Notes under the pieces: generated by a model
Seen by the model: only the letters and a program-made list of their open reading frames with translations
Told to the model about the DNA's origin: nothing
Database searches by the model: none
Position numbers and translations under genes: made by a program
Shown: positions 23,026 through 34,327 of the stretch, one piece after another
How the letters are laid out: each line of letters starts with the position of its first letter
Numbering within the stretch: the stretch's first letter is position 1
Assembly: GCA_018398765.1 (NCBI GenBank)
Contig: JAHBMJ010000234.1
Span: forward strand, 27,501 to 91,500
Length of the DNA: 64,000 bases
Source of the DNA: Chromera velia
Lineage: Eukaryota > Sar > Chromeraceae
Direction of reading: 5' to 3'

Positions 23026-23745
23026 AGGGAAGCCTGGTGCTGGGGAGCCTGGGGTGCCATGTAAAGTAAATTTTGGCAAAGTATAGGCAAGGACGAGGCG
23101 GCGCTATGAAGTAGCTTGGCATGGGTAGCAGACTACGTCTCATGAATCGGCATCATTCATGTGCAAGCATGCTGCTCCGGAAGTAGAAAAATTTGAAAAA
23201 AAACATCCTGGTTTGAATTAAGTATAAATTAAAGTGAACTGCTGGTGTAAAGAACCGAACTGCCTCGATCGTGCGTTACCGCCGAACGCTAGACACCTAT
23301 TTATAGGCCGATGGCGATGGCGTATGATGATGATGATGTTCATACAAATACAATTTTTATATACATAGACTCTACTCACATAGTGATACATACATGATAC
23401 ATAGTCACTAACTCTAACACTAACTTTAACCTTAGCATACAGGTGAATGTAAAGTTTTACAATACGTTTTCTACTTTTCAGAAATTATATGAAATTTGTG
23501 CCTAGTATGGGTCTATTGCGCATGTCTGCTGTATGCTTCCTCACACGGGATCCGCTGCTTGATCGACGCAGTGACGCTTACAATTAGACTGAAAACGTCT
23601 CCACTTCCGGAAATTATTTGTCCCCGTGAGGAGCATCTCTGCACCCCCTCCAGAACGGTTGTCGTCTTCGCATCCGTGTGGTGTGTCGATCCGGAGGTGT
23701 GCAGGAGTGAGCGTTTCCTCCTCTCTATCTGGATTGATAAGAGAT
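23026..23745. other. Spacer between LINE remnant and uS8 gene
   Basis: The stretch contains a GATGGCGATGGCG/TGATGATGATG tract near 23310-23337 and AT-rich DNA. It includes the 3' untranslated region of the uS8 gene, whose stop codon is at 23746. Nothing else is recognised. Confidence 0.4.
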
Positions 23746-24158
23746 TTAGAAGAAGAAGCCCAAGATCTTTCCTCCAGTGTGCTTCCGTCTTGCCTCCTGC
23801 ACATGCATACACAATAGAACATGAATGAACGTTCGCTTACAACGTGCAGATGGGATGGAAAGCAAATTTCACTGAGTTGGAAGGATGCTTCGTAAATGAT
23901 GGACACACAGACCAGGAGAGAGACAGACAACCCGTCTGCTATGCGTGTCGCTTCCCTCAGTTTTAAGATTTTCGACATGACGGCACTGATCCAATTTGCG
24001 CCTTCAGTCGGCATTTCCTAAAATTAGTCACATCATCGGAAGCTCGTATGAATTCTTTGGTATTCTCCCCCTGCTTGCCTGCCTTGTCCATCCGTCTTTC
24101 TGCTTTGCATCCTTCCAACCCTCATTCTGTTCCTAATTCACGGAGCTGCGAGGCCCAC

Positions 24159-24196
<38 letters not shown>

Positions 24197-26592
24197 GATG
24201 GAAGGCTGTGTGCTCTCCGACCGTGATGCCCTTTGCGCTTAAGTTGGATATGATGCTGCTGTTTACGCAAGCACTGAAACGAACAAAAAGTAACCCACGC
24301 TCCCGAAAACCATGGAAGACCACATAACCGAAACACCACACCCCCTCCTTCTTCACTCTGGCCACCTAATAATGCCTGTGCCTTCCTTCGGCAGCAATCA
24401 GCCGATCAAAAAAAGTCTCAGACCAGCGACCCCCTCACACCTGTCCTCATGAATAAACACGATCAGCCAAAAGGCCCTGGAAGGCATTTCAGTAACCAGA
24501 ATGACGAGTGAAGACCCCCTTCTGGTTTCACCTTCATTTGTGTGTCTTTTTTCACCCTTTGTCCGTGGTTGATTACCTATCTCTCCCTCTATGCTTCCGT
24601 TGTGTGCACTGTTGTTGAGCACTTTCTCCCTCTGTGCCTTTCTTTTGTGTAAACGCACAGGTGTCTCCTCCGTGGATAATGACTAAGGTTGCTAGGTAAG
24701 GCGGATGGACTCCCCGTTTCTCATCTCCCCTTCAGGTCTTTGTCACTTCAACAACGGGATTTATTGCCTCGGACTGCCTTCTCTTTCCCTTGTGTCGAGT
24801 CCCGGAAACCTGTCCTCCCTTCAATTCCTCTGATGCCTTCTCCTCCTTTCTTGATCTCTTCTCTTCTCTTCTCTTATCTTCTGCGTTCCCTTCCTTTCTC
24901 TCTCTCTCTCTCTCTCTCTTGTGACTCCCACTCTGCATGCATCCCCCCCTTTCTGCCTCTCATGAGACGATCAAACAAAAAACCCGCATGCAAGGCGACG
25001 TGCAAGTGCAGCCACCGTTTCGTTTCTTCAATCAAACGATCTCATCCAGTCCCAACCCCTCACACCGCCACCGCAACTCCTGTCCAACGTTAAAAGCCAC
25101 CCTCTCTTTCCCGTCCTTACATCCACTGTGCTCTCTCCTGTCCTGTCCTGCCTCGGGTCTGACAACGTAACCAAATAGTTTCACACGTCAACCAACTAAC
25201 AAGGCCCTCCAACCCAACCACATCCGCGGCCAAACAACCAATCCGATTCTCCCTCTCCTCTCCTCAGTCTCTCGCACAAAATCTCTGCCGGACTCCTCGA
25301 CAGCAGACGCGCCGAATTTTCTCGACCATTTTTTTTCTCCCCAGACCATGAAGGTGATTTCGACTGGCACAAAACGTACGAGTGACTGTCTGACTGACCT
25401 ATCCCCAGTTTTGCTTTGCTATAACTGAAAGACTATCAACAAATTTGGTTTGCAGAAAAAAAAGGCTGCCTGACTGACTGACCTCGTGGTCCATGATTCC
25501 GTAAGTAGTGGTCAGCACCAGGTGGCCGAACTGACGGGAGGGGAGAAGGTCAGAGGCGTACTGCTCGATATCCTGCAGAAAGAAAGAAAAGAGATTCAGT
25601 CAGTCAAGAGGCACATGGCAAGTATTCGTGGTCTCGTGAATTTGCGTGAAGAGAAGTGGACCAACAGGCACACAGAGGGAATCTGAATACCTGCCTGTCT
25701 ATAAGTTTTCGTTTCAGTCTGTTTTTTGTCTCCAACAAACAGACGTACCCCAATACACACGTCGTAGCGGGGAGAGATCACACCGCACTTGTTGATTCTG
25801 CCAAGAAGGTCGATGACGACCTTTCCGTTACGGTGATCATCGATGATCTCGAAGTCGCCAATGTATCCTGACAGATAGACAGACAAGGCAGACAGACACG
25901 AACACATAAATGTAAAGACATCAAGGGACGGGCAGGGTCGGCTGGCATCCAGGAAGGCAGGCAGGTAGGCACACACTGAGGCTACGACTCATATAACAGA
26001 GAAAGACGGCGGGGCATAAGTGGTCAAAGGTGGATAATGAAGAGCTGGACAGCCAGGGATTGAAAAGCGTCTCTTTGGTCTTTTTTCATCTTTGTTCATC
26101 TACGCCCCCAGGCTCCTGGCTCCAAACACAAGCCCAGCACCCGTTCAAAGAGCGCAGAGAGTCGAGAGACATTCCTCTCCGCCCTTCATTTAATCGCATC
26201 AGGGTAGACAGGCCTGATGAAATCGGTAAGAGGGCGAATGAATCCTCCTCAAGAAAAAAAAAGACAGAAGGACGCCTCCAAGCAGCCCCCCTTGAGACTT
26301 TCATCAGAGACCCACCCTTCTTCTGCATGCACTGAAGGAACTTGATGATGACCTTGGAGCAAGGGCGGATCATTACCTGCACACAAGGGAGAGAGAGAGA
26401 GAGGGGGGGGGCAGACAAAGAGATGACTACCTGCTCCATTGCAAGAGAGCCGATGTCCCGCAGACAAAAACTGCCACGTGACGCCTCCCAATTCCCTTCA
26501 GCACAGAGGAATGAACAGACCTGACGGCGTCCAGCCCTCTCAGCATTGACGATTGACTTCAAGCAATCGTTCAGCACGTCCATGCGCACCAT
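23746..26592 (-). CDS. RPS15A: 40S ribosomal protein uS8 (S15a/S22)
   Basis: Five coding exons read right to left: 26592-26521, 26376-26316, 25867-25749, 25572-25483 and 23796-23746. They join in perfect phase to 130 residues, the usual length of eukaryotic uS8. Recognisable segments in order are [83 protein letters not shown] and the C-terminus [11 protein letters not shown]. The protein binds 18S rRNA in the small-subunit body and is essential for translation. The start ATG lies directly after an intron acceptor (CTGCAG|ATG). A non-coding first exon ends at 26701 (AAG|GTACGT), giving a 108-bp 5'UTR intron. The last intron (25482-23797) is about 1.69 kb, much longer than the others. The lipase gene is its divergent neighbour. 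Confidence 0.97.
23797..25482 (-). other. Long last intron of the uS8 gene
   Basis: This 1,686-bp intron starts GTCAGTCAG and ends in GCATGTGCAG before the 17-codon terminal exon. It carries a (CA)n tract (24159-24195) and CT-rich tracts. Several short frames on both strands (for example 24138-24365 minus) are not supported by any recognisable motif. Ribosomal-protein introns often host snoRNAs; no convincing C/D or H/ACA pair was identified by eye. Confidence 0.8.
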
Positions 26593-27200
26593 CTGCAGGC
26601 ACAAATAGAAACTCGGGGACCAGCATGAGCATTGTGAATCCCGTTTGAACTTCAAGCGAGCGGGCAAAAGGTTCCACGGAGGGCAGAAGAGACGACGTAC
26701 CTTGGTAAGACTGATAGGCACAAAAGGGCTTTCCTTAATTCCAAAGAAGGCAGTTCTCCTTGGATTCTCCTGACCCGAAAACGGATCGAGCCGTTTCTCG
26801 TGTGGCAGTCGTGGGCAGAAAACGATACGGCCCCGGCAAGCCGTATTTTGTCAGCTCGGGTTTTGAGGGGTACTTACACAAACCAAAATTGTCACCGTGC
26901 GAGAGCCCGGAATTACCTCAAGGATCCAAAAGGTTACGACTTTCCGGGGCCAGGCACGATGGAAGCAAATATAATGAAGACTTAATTCATATGCACGAAA
27001 GACTTTGCAACGTGACAGAACTCCATAGAATGCTCTCCCCTACATCTTACCTCTTGCATAGAAGACGCCCTCTCAAATCTTTCAACTTTTATCTCAACTG
27101 GACATCCAGCATTCTCTTGCTCCACAAACTTCAGCTCATCCCTGATAGCAATCTGCTTTTGTTTGCTGTTGCAAAGTGTTGCAAACAACGCAAAAACAAA
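26593..27200. promoter_or_regulatory. Divergent promoter of uS8 and lipase genes
   Basis: This 608-bp interval separates the two start codons. It contains the uS8 5'UTR intron (26593-26700). The minus strand around 26725-26745 (AGCCCTTTTGTGCC) offers pyrimidine-rich candidate start sites of the type seen at ribosomal-protein genes. A plus-strand reading frame runs open through 26760-27200 into the lipase, but it overlaps the uS8 promoter and is not considered coding. Confidence 0.45.
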
Positions 27201-28958
27201 ATGCCCAAGTCTATTTCAACTGTTGCCCTTGCCTCCGTTTTGTCTCTTGCGGGCGGCGCACCTCTTCTTCGTCGCGGTCTTCAACTAGGATCTGATGCTG
27301 CTGCTGATTCACTGACCGTCACACCCTTCTCTTACCCGTATCCAGTCGATGGCAACACTATGGGCCTCCAGTGCAGCACGCAAACCTCCGGGGCCGACTA
27401 TGCCCACACCATTGACGACTTCCAGACAGGGGGCAGCTCCTTCACTGGGTGCCTCTACGAGACCATAATCAGGAGAGGTGAGTCCATTCAAACTGAATCA
27501 TGTCTCATTCGCGCTTCATTGAATGAAACAGTGAGCACACATTGCCCAAGATCATCCGGCGTGAATTCTTTGTTGCCTTGTGCTGCTTCATCTGCAGAAA
27601 ACATTCCAGAGGCGATATGTGCGTGCATGGGCGTGACAACTTCTGTGTACGACATCTGCCCGGAGCTTCGAGGCGCGATGAGCTCTTTCCTGTGCAGCCA
27701 GGACGTGCCGTTCTGTGAGCGCACGAAGAACGACGTTGGAAAAGAGCCTCACGAGATTCCTTTTGGCACAGACGAGGCACAATTGGAGCTTCCCTTCGAG
27801 TCCCCCGAACTTCCTCTTCCCGAGGAAATCAAGAAATTCGTCAGTGAGAGCGAGACTACCACCGCGTCTTTGCTGTGGATCGCCAACACCAGGAACTACC
27901 AACTTGCACAGAATTTCGAGTGTGCAGATGGACGCGAGAAGAGCTACACTGACAGAGAGGTGCTGCCTGGGTGGAAGGCTGAGAGGCTGTTTACTCCTGA
28001 GTACAAGGGGGCGCCCGATTCTGAAGAAGGTCTCCCCTGGGTGTCTGTGTCCTCTCGGGGAAAGAGTCTTCTCATCGTTGTCAGAGGAACTCAGACCTTT
28101 GCAGAGTGGGTGAGTGACATGGACCTTGAGCAGGTCCCCTCCCCTCTTGGTATGCCTGGAAAGCTTGCCCGTGGATTTTCAACCGTGGCTGGAAACGTCC
28201 TTGAAGAACTTCAGAAGATGATCACAAAGGATACCGAGAGGGTGATTGTGACTGGACATTCTCTCGGAGGTTTCGCAGGCACTGTTGTTGCCTCTGGACT
28301 TCAGAGACATATTGAGTCTGCAGATCTTTCCGCAAAGTTGTTTGGTGTGCTTTTTGCCTCTGGAAGAGTGGGAGATGCTGAGTGGCAAGAGGCGATGAAC
28401 GCAAAGACAAACGTCCGATTTGTTTCTTTTCAAGTGGACCCGGTCCCTTTTCTGGTTTGTCAAGACACACCAAATTGCGATCTGCCGGGGTCTTTCGACT
28501 TTTCTCAAATGATCACTGACGGTGCCACTCCCCATTCTTCTTCTTCTTCCCCTTCTAGTGCTTCAGAGATGGACAACACAGAAAAGAAGAATGGGGAAAG
28601 GAAGCAGACTGTTGAGGCACTTTCATCGTCCAACGACAGTACCGAGTTGATCAGATTCGCAGACCGAACCGGTGTGATGACCTTCTCTGACTATTGGTTG
28701 GGCTCTTGGGGTCTTGTTTGGGGGTTGGGAGTGGAGAAGGATGAACGGTATCTCGGCGCTGCACACTCTTGTTCTTACCAGTGTCACGCCGCCTCTTCTC
28801 AGCCTGGAGGTGGTGCCAACGCGGCTTCTCTGTGTTCGAAGGAGACATGTTTTGGGGATCATGGGGAGAAAGACTCTGAGGGTGGAGCACAGTCATCGTT
28901 CTTCTCTGAGAGTTTCGTTGGAACCCTCGTGGCAGAGGCGATGAAGAAGGGAAAGTAA
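27201..28958 (+). CDS. Secreted class 3 lipase
   Basis: Two exons, 27201-27477 and 27598-28958, give about 545 residues. The ATG at 27201 opens a clear signal peptide (STVALASVLSLAGGA). The fungal-type class 3 lipase core has VVRGTQTFAEWVSDMD (oxyanion strand), GHSLGG with the nucleophile Ser about 314, FASGRVGD and VDPVPF with the likely acid Asp about 373. The catalytic His is probably in LGAAHSC near the C-terminus. These enzymes hydrolyse acyl esters of glycerolipids; the substrate is not predictable. A Cys-rich segment (residues about 85-135) precedes the catalytic domain. The 120-bp intron is flanked by GAG|GTGAGT and TCTGCAG|AA, is a multiple of three and has no in-frame stop, so retention would add 40 residues. 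A Ser-rich insert lies after the Asp. It is divergent from uS8. Confidence 0.9.
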   Translation: MPKSISTVALASVLSLAGGAPLLRRGLQLGSDAAADSLTVTPFSYPYPVDGNTMGLQCSTQTSGADYAHTIDDFQTGGSSFTGCLYETIIRRGESIQTESCLIRASLNETVSTHCPRSSGVNSLLPCAASSAENIPEAICACMGVTTSVYDICPELRGAMSSFLCSQDVPFCERTKNDVGKEPHEIPFGTDEAQLELPFESPELPLPEEIKKFVSESETTTASLLWIANTRNYQLAQNFECADGREKSYTDREVLPGWKAERLFTPEYKGAPDSEEGLPWVSVSSRGKSLLIVVRGTQTFAEWVSDMDLEQVPSPLGMPGKLARGFSTVAGNVLEELQKMITKDTERVIVTGHSLGGFAGTVVASGLQRHIESADLSAKLFGVLFASGRVGDAEWQEAMNAKTNVRFVSFQVDPVPFLVCQDTPNCDLPGSFDFSQMITDGATPHSSSSSPSSASEMDNTEKKNGERKQTVEALSSSNDSTELIRFADRTGVMTFSDYWLGSWGLVWGLGVEKDERYLGAAHSCSYQCHAASSQPGGGANAASLCSKETCFGDHGEKDSEGGAQSSFFSESFVGTLVAEAMKKGK

Positions 28959-29776
28959 ATTATAGCCCCACTGAAAGTGGAGAAATGCACTCTCTCTGTA
29001 AACACAAAATCTCCCCCAAGGACACACTTGGATCGTATTCGCACAAGGAGGGAAATCAGAGGGATGATGGAAGAGTAGTCAGTCCTACGTTGGAATCCTG
29101 CGTGAATTGTCTGTTGGACTTTGTTTGTGTTGTCTTTGCCGTTTGTTTAACAACTTGTACACAGAGACACCATCTCCTCTTTTCATCACTCCCTCTTTTT
29201 CTCCCCCCATTCCTTCCTGCCTACCTCTTTCTCACTCTCTCCCTCTCTTTCTCTCTCTCTCTCACACACACACAAACACAGAGCGAAGGTGCCTGCTTCA
29301 TCAACAAATGGAGTGGGCTTCTTCATAATTTAGATACAGGTTGCATGTGGGGTGTTTGGCTGGATGCAAGGCGCTCGATTCAAATTGTATGTGTCACAGT
29401 ACATGAAAGAAGGTGAAAGAAAATAGTGCCCCGCATGCATGCAGATCAATCGGCAAAGTGGTGTCTGCATGAGCATTGGGCAGCCAGTCACAGCGACACC
29501 AATCCTGCACTGGTCCTAGCACTGGTCTCTGTAAACCTTTCCATCTGGAAAATAAGCACTGACAGAACGTTTGGACACAGTGGAGCTCTAAGTAGAGCCA
29601 AAATTTCTGAAAACTTTGAAATATACTTATAAATCATATATGCAAACTTTATGTAGATCTAGATATAGGTTTCAATTAATTTTTTCCATTAGATATTTTT
29701 ACTTGCTAAAGCTTCTACTAAATCATTGCATAGTAAGTATTTTAGATTGTAAAATTATGTATTAATCAAACCAAAG
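28959..29776. other. Lipase 3' flank and AT-rich spacer
   Basis: A pyrimidine-rich and (CA)n tract occupies 29165-29280. A GCATGCATGC word lies at 29433-29443. From about 29590 the DNA is AT-rich. No gene was recognised. Confidence 0.45.
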
Positions 29777-30415
29777 CCTGTTGTGTTCCGCCTTCTAGGG
29801 TCGACACACAGGCTTAGTGTTAGGCTGCATTCCCACCTCACCGCGCCTTGCCAGGCCTGGAGCTTTCCGGGGCTACACGATGCACTTGCCCATCCGACCG
29901 CAATTATTTCGTCCCACCAATGCTCGCCCAATGAGAGTTTGATCAATCTTGCTCCTAGCTTTCATCCTTTTATTCCGTTTGATAGTCCTTGAACTCATGA
30001 AACCGGTTCACGCCTTTATATATTCCATTGCACGCTAGCCACACTCTGTATACGCTCCACTTCATGCCTTCTCGGCTCCTCATGATCATTGAAAAGAAAA
30101 GAAACGAACAGAAAATTAAGGGAAGCTGTGTTGTGTTCCACCTTCCAGGGTTGAGACACAGGCTGCATTCCCGTGTCACCGCGCTTTCAAGTTGCCAGGC
30201 CTGGAGCTTTCTGGGGCCGCACGATGCACTTGCCCGTCCGACCGCAATTATTTCATCCCACTAATGCTCGTCCAATAAGAGTTTAATCAATCTTGCTCCT
30301 AACTTTCATCCTTTTGTTCCGTTTAACAGTCTTTGGACTCGTGAAACCGGTTCACGCCTTTATGTATTTTATTGTATGCTAGCCACACTCTGTATACATT
30401 CTACTTCAAAGCCAC
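29777..30415. repeat. Tandem duplication of a ~290-bp segment
   Basis: Two direct copies, about 29777-30070 and 30128-30415, share blocks such as GCCAGGCCTGGAGCTTTC, CGATGCACTTGCCC and GTGAAACCGGTTCACGCC with scattered changes. The period is about 350 bp. The copies have diverged mainly by transitions, so the duplication is not recent. GAAACCGGTTCACGCC contains the palindrome GAACCGGTTC only in part. The origin is unknown; it could be a solo repeat or an internal part of an element. Confidence 0.75.
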
Positions 30416-30469
30416 TTACACTACTTATAGCACTGATGTTACTAACTATATAACTGGTATGAACAACTC

Positions 30470-30772
30470 TGCAAAGACCTAGGAATTTAAACAAGAATTT
30501 AGAGGAATTTAGACAGGAATTTAGAGGAATTTAGCTAGGAATCTAAAGGAATTTAGACCTTTAAATTCTTAAATTTTGGAGGTCAATTCCATATAGACCT
30601 ATATTAGACCTATAAGCACCGTTAATATCAAGTTCCAACTCATCATAGTTCACGAGAAATTGACCTCCAAAAATTGCTAAATTCTTCTAAATTCCTTTAG
30701 ATTCCTAGCTAAATTCCTCTAAATTCTTGTCTAAATTCCTCTAAATTCCTGTCTAAATTCCTAGGTCCTTGT
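30470..30772. mobile_element. Foldback/MITE-like element with ~115-bp inverted repeats
   Basis: The left arm (30470-30590) and right arm (about 30655-30772) are inverted copies starting CAAAGACCTAGGAATTTA and ending in its complement. Each arm contains a register of GAATTTAGAG-type units. A 65-bp centre separates the arms. No coding capacity is present. No target duplication was seen. Related sequences occur at 47.94-49.35 kb and as a fragment at 6.7-6.85 kb, so this is a dispersed family. Confidence 0.8.
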
Positions 30773-32443
30773 AACAGAGAGAGAAACGTGAAACTAGGTC
30801 TTTTCTAGGGTCTTTTAAAAATAGAAAAGAAGCCGCTGAGACTAAGCCCCCTTCCTGGAAGTCCGAGTCTGCCAACTTTCTCGTCTTTCACTTTTATATT
30901 TGTTGATCTGTAGATTTTTGTCATAATTTTGTTAAAAAAGCTAGTTTGGTCAAATCACTCAGACTCACTCTGCATGCAGTGCCGAAAGATATATGGAAAG
31001 ATCGAACTGCCTAGAGTGATTACTACTGATTGTAGAAAAACACATGCAAATAATTCAAGTGTCAGAAGACAGTTCAAGAGACAGCTGTGCGATCGAAAAG
31101 GAGAAGAGAGACTTCCTAGGAGACGTACTCTGAGAGAGCCTGAGAGAAAGTCGATTCAGCAGGGCGGCATTCACATGCCGTTCCCTTAGCCCCTTCGAAT
31201 TCCTTCCTTTGATGTACCGCTATTCAAGACCGTTTAAAACCCGGATGGATACATGCAATCGCCATATTCCGACGGCTGAGCATGCATACATGAACACACT
31301 GGCATGAATGAGTGAAGGCACCATGTTCATTCCAGTGAATCGTCACGCACGCGCGCGCGTGTGACCATGAAAGCATGTAGTCGATTCGATCAGGTCTTTT
31401 GAATTTCCCAGCTCGAACTCCCGTTCCTTTTTGTTTGGCTTGACGCGATTTTACGATTCTTCTGAGAACATGAGTGAATGAGCTGTGCGACGACGGGGGC
31501 CATCTTTCTTTCCATCTCCTCCAGCAGAAGAGAACGGATCAAGAGTCGACCGGCAGTCAAGGAGACGGGATACGACTTTTCCCCTCCCAGCAGAAAGGGA
31601 AGCAAGGCAGGACGTTTGAGAGGGTCGGTGGGTGCACTGAAGCTGTACAACCCAGGCGAACTAGGATGCATCCATGAAGACAAAAGACATGACTGAGCGG
31701 AGAGAAGCAAGAATGACCCTCGATCGCTCTGAATTCGTTCTCCTTCAAAGTCAATGGGCCTCCCCCCCCGGTTCCCCCAGGGTCCTTTCTTTACCTCCCT
31801 GAAAGTGACGAAGACACAGACAAAAAACACCGAGTTCTGGACAGAAAAAGAAAAGAACCGATGCGGAAAAAGTTCAGAGCTAGTCAGAGAAACAGACAGG
31901 TAGGCACAACTTCCGTGGTCCTGCTGCTCTCTCCGAGACCAGTTGTGTGTAAGTCACATTCTTCGGAATTCCCCACTTTTGTCTTGCTCCTCTAGGTTCT
32001 CACCACGACACACAGCAGCAGGACGGCACTTTGTCTTTTCAATCCGTGCCTCGCCGTGTCTACTCAACTACATCAGCAACCGACATCGATCCGTCCATCC
32101 ATGCGTGATCCATCCACTCGCAGCAATAAAATCGACTCTCGGGGTTTTCTGGCTGACACATGTCAGAGCATACCATCAGGTCTCAAGAAATTGTGACGAC
32201 GAATGCACGAAGCATGCTTTCCTCATTGAAAAAAATACGGATCCATTTCAACCAGTGCTCGAATTCATGTCCTTCATTCATCTTAAAGAGAAGCAAACAC
32301 GCAGTTCTTCTCAGAATTGAATTTGGTGCTTCTTGTGCATGCTCGCTCGGACCTCTTTCCAATCCGCTATGCATTCTACGAACATTTCCAGCATTTTGCT
32401 ACTCCCTCATCCATTCAGGTGTCGACATATTCAGTCCTCCAAG
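30773..32443. other. Spacer downstream of receptor gene
   Basis: The minus-strand frame 31390-31830 and several shorter frames have no recognisable motif. The region should contain the receptor's 3' untranslated region near 32443. A short (GC)n tract is present at 31347-31360. Nothing else is supported. Confidence 0.4.
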
Positions 32444-33616
32444 TCAACTCCCCCCCATGTCTTGTGCCCCCATCTGTCTCTGAGCCCCCCTGTTCTGCGG
32501 TGACTCAGGAAAATGCATCGATCGATTGACCGCTCCGTCGTCCTCCTGCTCCTCCGGAATGGATCCGTCAAATTCATCCCCCCTCTCTTGTTCTCCTCCT
32601 TCATCCTCTACGGAGGCCCCCTCGTGGATCTCATGATTATGGTCTCCCCTTCCTTCATGATTCCCACGTGCATGCGCGTGTGTCGGGCTCTCTTCCTCTT
32701 CAGGAATCTCATCGTCAAATGGGTCGTCTTCCTCTTCCTCTCCGTCTTCGTCTCTGTCGTCTCCTTCTTGTTCCTCTTCTTCTTGTTCGTAGTCCTGTGC
32801 GCGGTCAGGAAGCATTTCTCGGTCACTCCTCACCCCCGCCTCAGCATCTCGAATGGGGTCATCATCTTGCAAGGCTTTCAAGTGTCTCTTGCTAATCAAC
32901 AGACGGCGACTCCGGGGAGCACCCCCAGAGCTCGAAAACATCGACCCTCTCTTTTGTTGTTTCGCCACATGTGCAAAGTCGAACCCGGAAGTGTGCAAGA
33001 GTTCGGTGTCACACACCTCAAGAAATCTTTCAAGAGAAATCACATCGTGTTGCGCGATCTCCAAAACAGAAATTCGCCAATCAGATGCCCCTTTCTCCCC
33101 TGCCTCAGCTTTCTGGACCTCCTTAGTCAACATCTGAAAAGAGCGAAGGAGGCGCGCAATCAAACCACTGCGCCGCGCCATTTCTCGACGCTTCATGGCA
33201 GGAAAACAATTCGCAACCCCCAACAACATCACACCCAAGCACACGACAAGGAACGCAGTGAAGACCACAATTACTGATGCTGCCAGCGTGGTTTGTCCCT
33301 TGTCTGTCTTCTCTGTCCATGCCATGACTGCTGTGAGGATGTAGAGGAAGGAGACGTTCAAGGCAAGGTCCAGGTAATTGTTCCAATCGTCGATCCAGGG
33401 CCACACACGGACGACGCCAATCGTGAAGGCAAGAAAGACCAGGGACAATGCGGCCACCTGCAAATTCAATCACAACACATCAACCAGCCACTCTTTAATT
33501 CTCTCTCCCACCTCTCCCCACCGACCTAGCCACATACGCATGAAGACACATTGTCAAGCACGCAGGCACCCAGGGATAGAGAAACATGGATAGACAGACA
33601 GATAGACAGAGAAGAA

Positions 33617-33647
<31 letters not shown>

Positions 33648-34067
33648 AAACAGAAGAACAGAAGGTATCAACAGAAGCACCAAGGAAACGTTTTATATTT
33701 TCTTGAAACTCATAGAGTACACAGCTTGATCGAAACAAAGCACAGGCATCAATCAAAGAAGAGACCCTCGAGGCCCTTACCTGGATCCTGCCGTCGTTTG
33801 GTTCCATGATTGGCACCAGGGAGATGAGAAGGTTCTTGAACAAATGGACCACGCCCCACCACCAGGACTTGGGATGGAAACGGGAGATGAGAAATTTGTA
33901 CCTCACGGCATACCCTGCAATGACAGGAAGCAGAGAGAGCGAGTCTATACCAACGCGGCCGAGTAGGCATGACGTCGTGACTGTACGAACAGACTCGCAG
34001 GGGACAGATTCCGACACAGACAAAGGCTTGGACACGCACGCACGCACGCACGCACGCACGCACACGC

Positions 34068-34134
<67 letters not shown>

Positions 34135-34278
34135 CACAAATACACACACACACACACACACACACACGCAAATATACACACACAAATACACACACACACA
34201 CACAACACACACACACACAAATACACACACACACACACACACAAATACACACACACACCTAGACACACACACACACCT

Positions 34279-34327
<49 letters not shown>

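Noticed and set aside
23541-24014. Minus-strand frame of 157 codons over the uS8 terminal exon
   Set aside because: The uS8 reading in another frame is conserved to the stop; this frame matches nothing.
24138-24365. Possible small gene in the uS8 intron
   Set aside because: No recognisable motif, and the frame ends in a (TG)n tract.
26760-27200. Upstream extension of the lipase reading frame
   Set aside because: It overlaps the uS8 promoter and precedes a clear signal peptide at the ATG at 27201.
31390-31830. Minus-strand 146-codon frame
   Set aside because: It lies downstream of the receptor stop and shows no domain, splice support or compositional signal strong enough to call.
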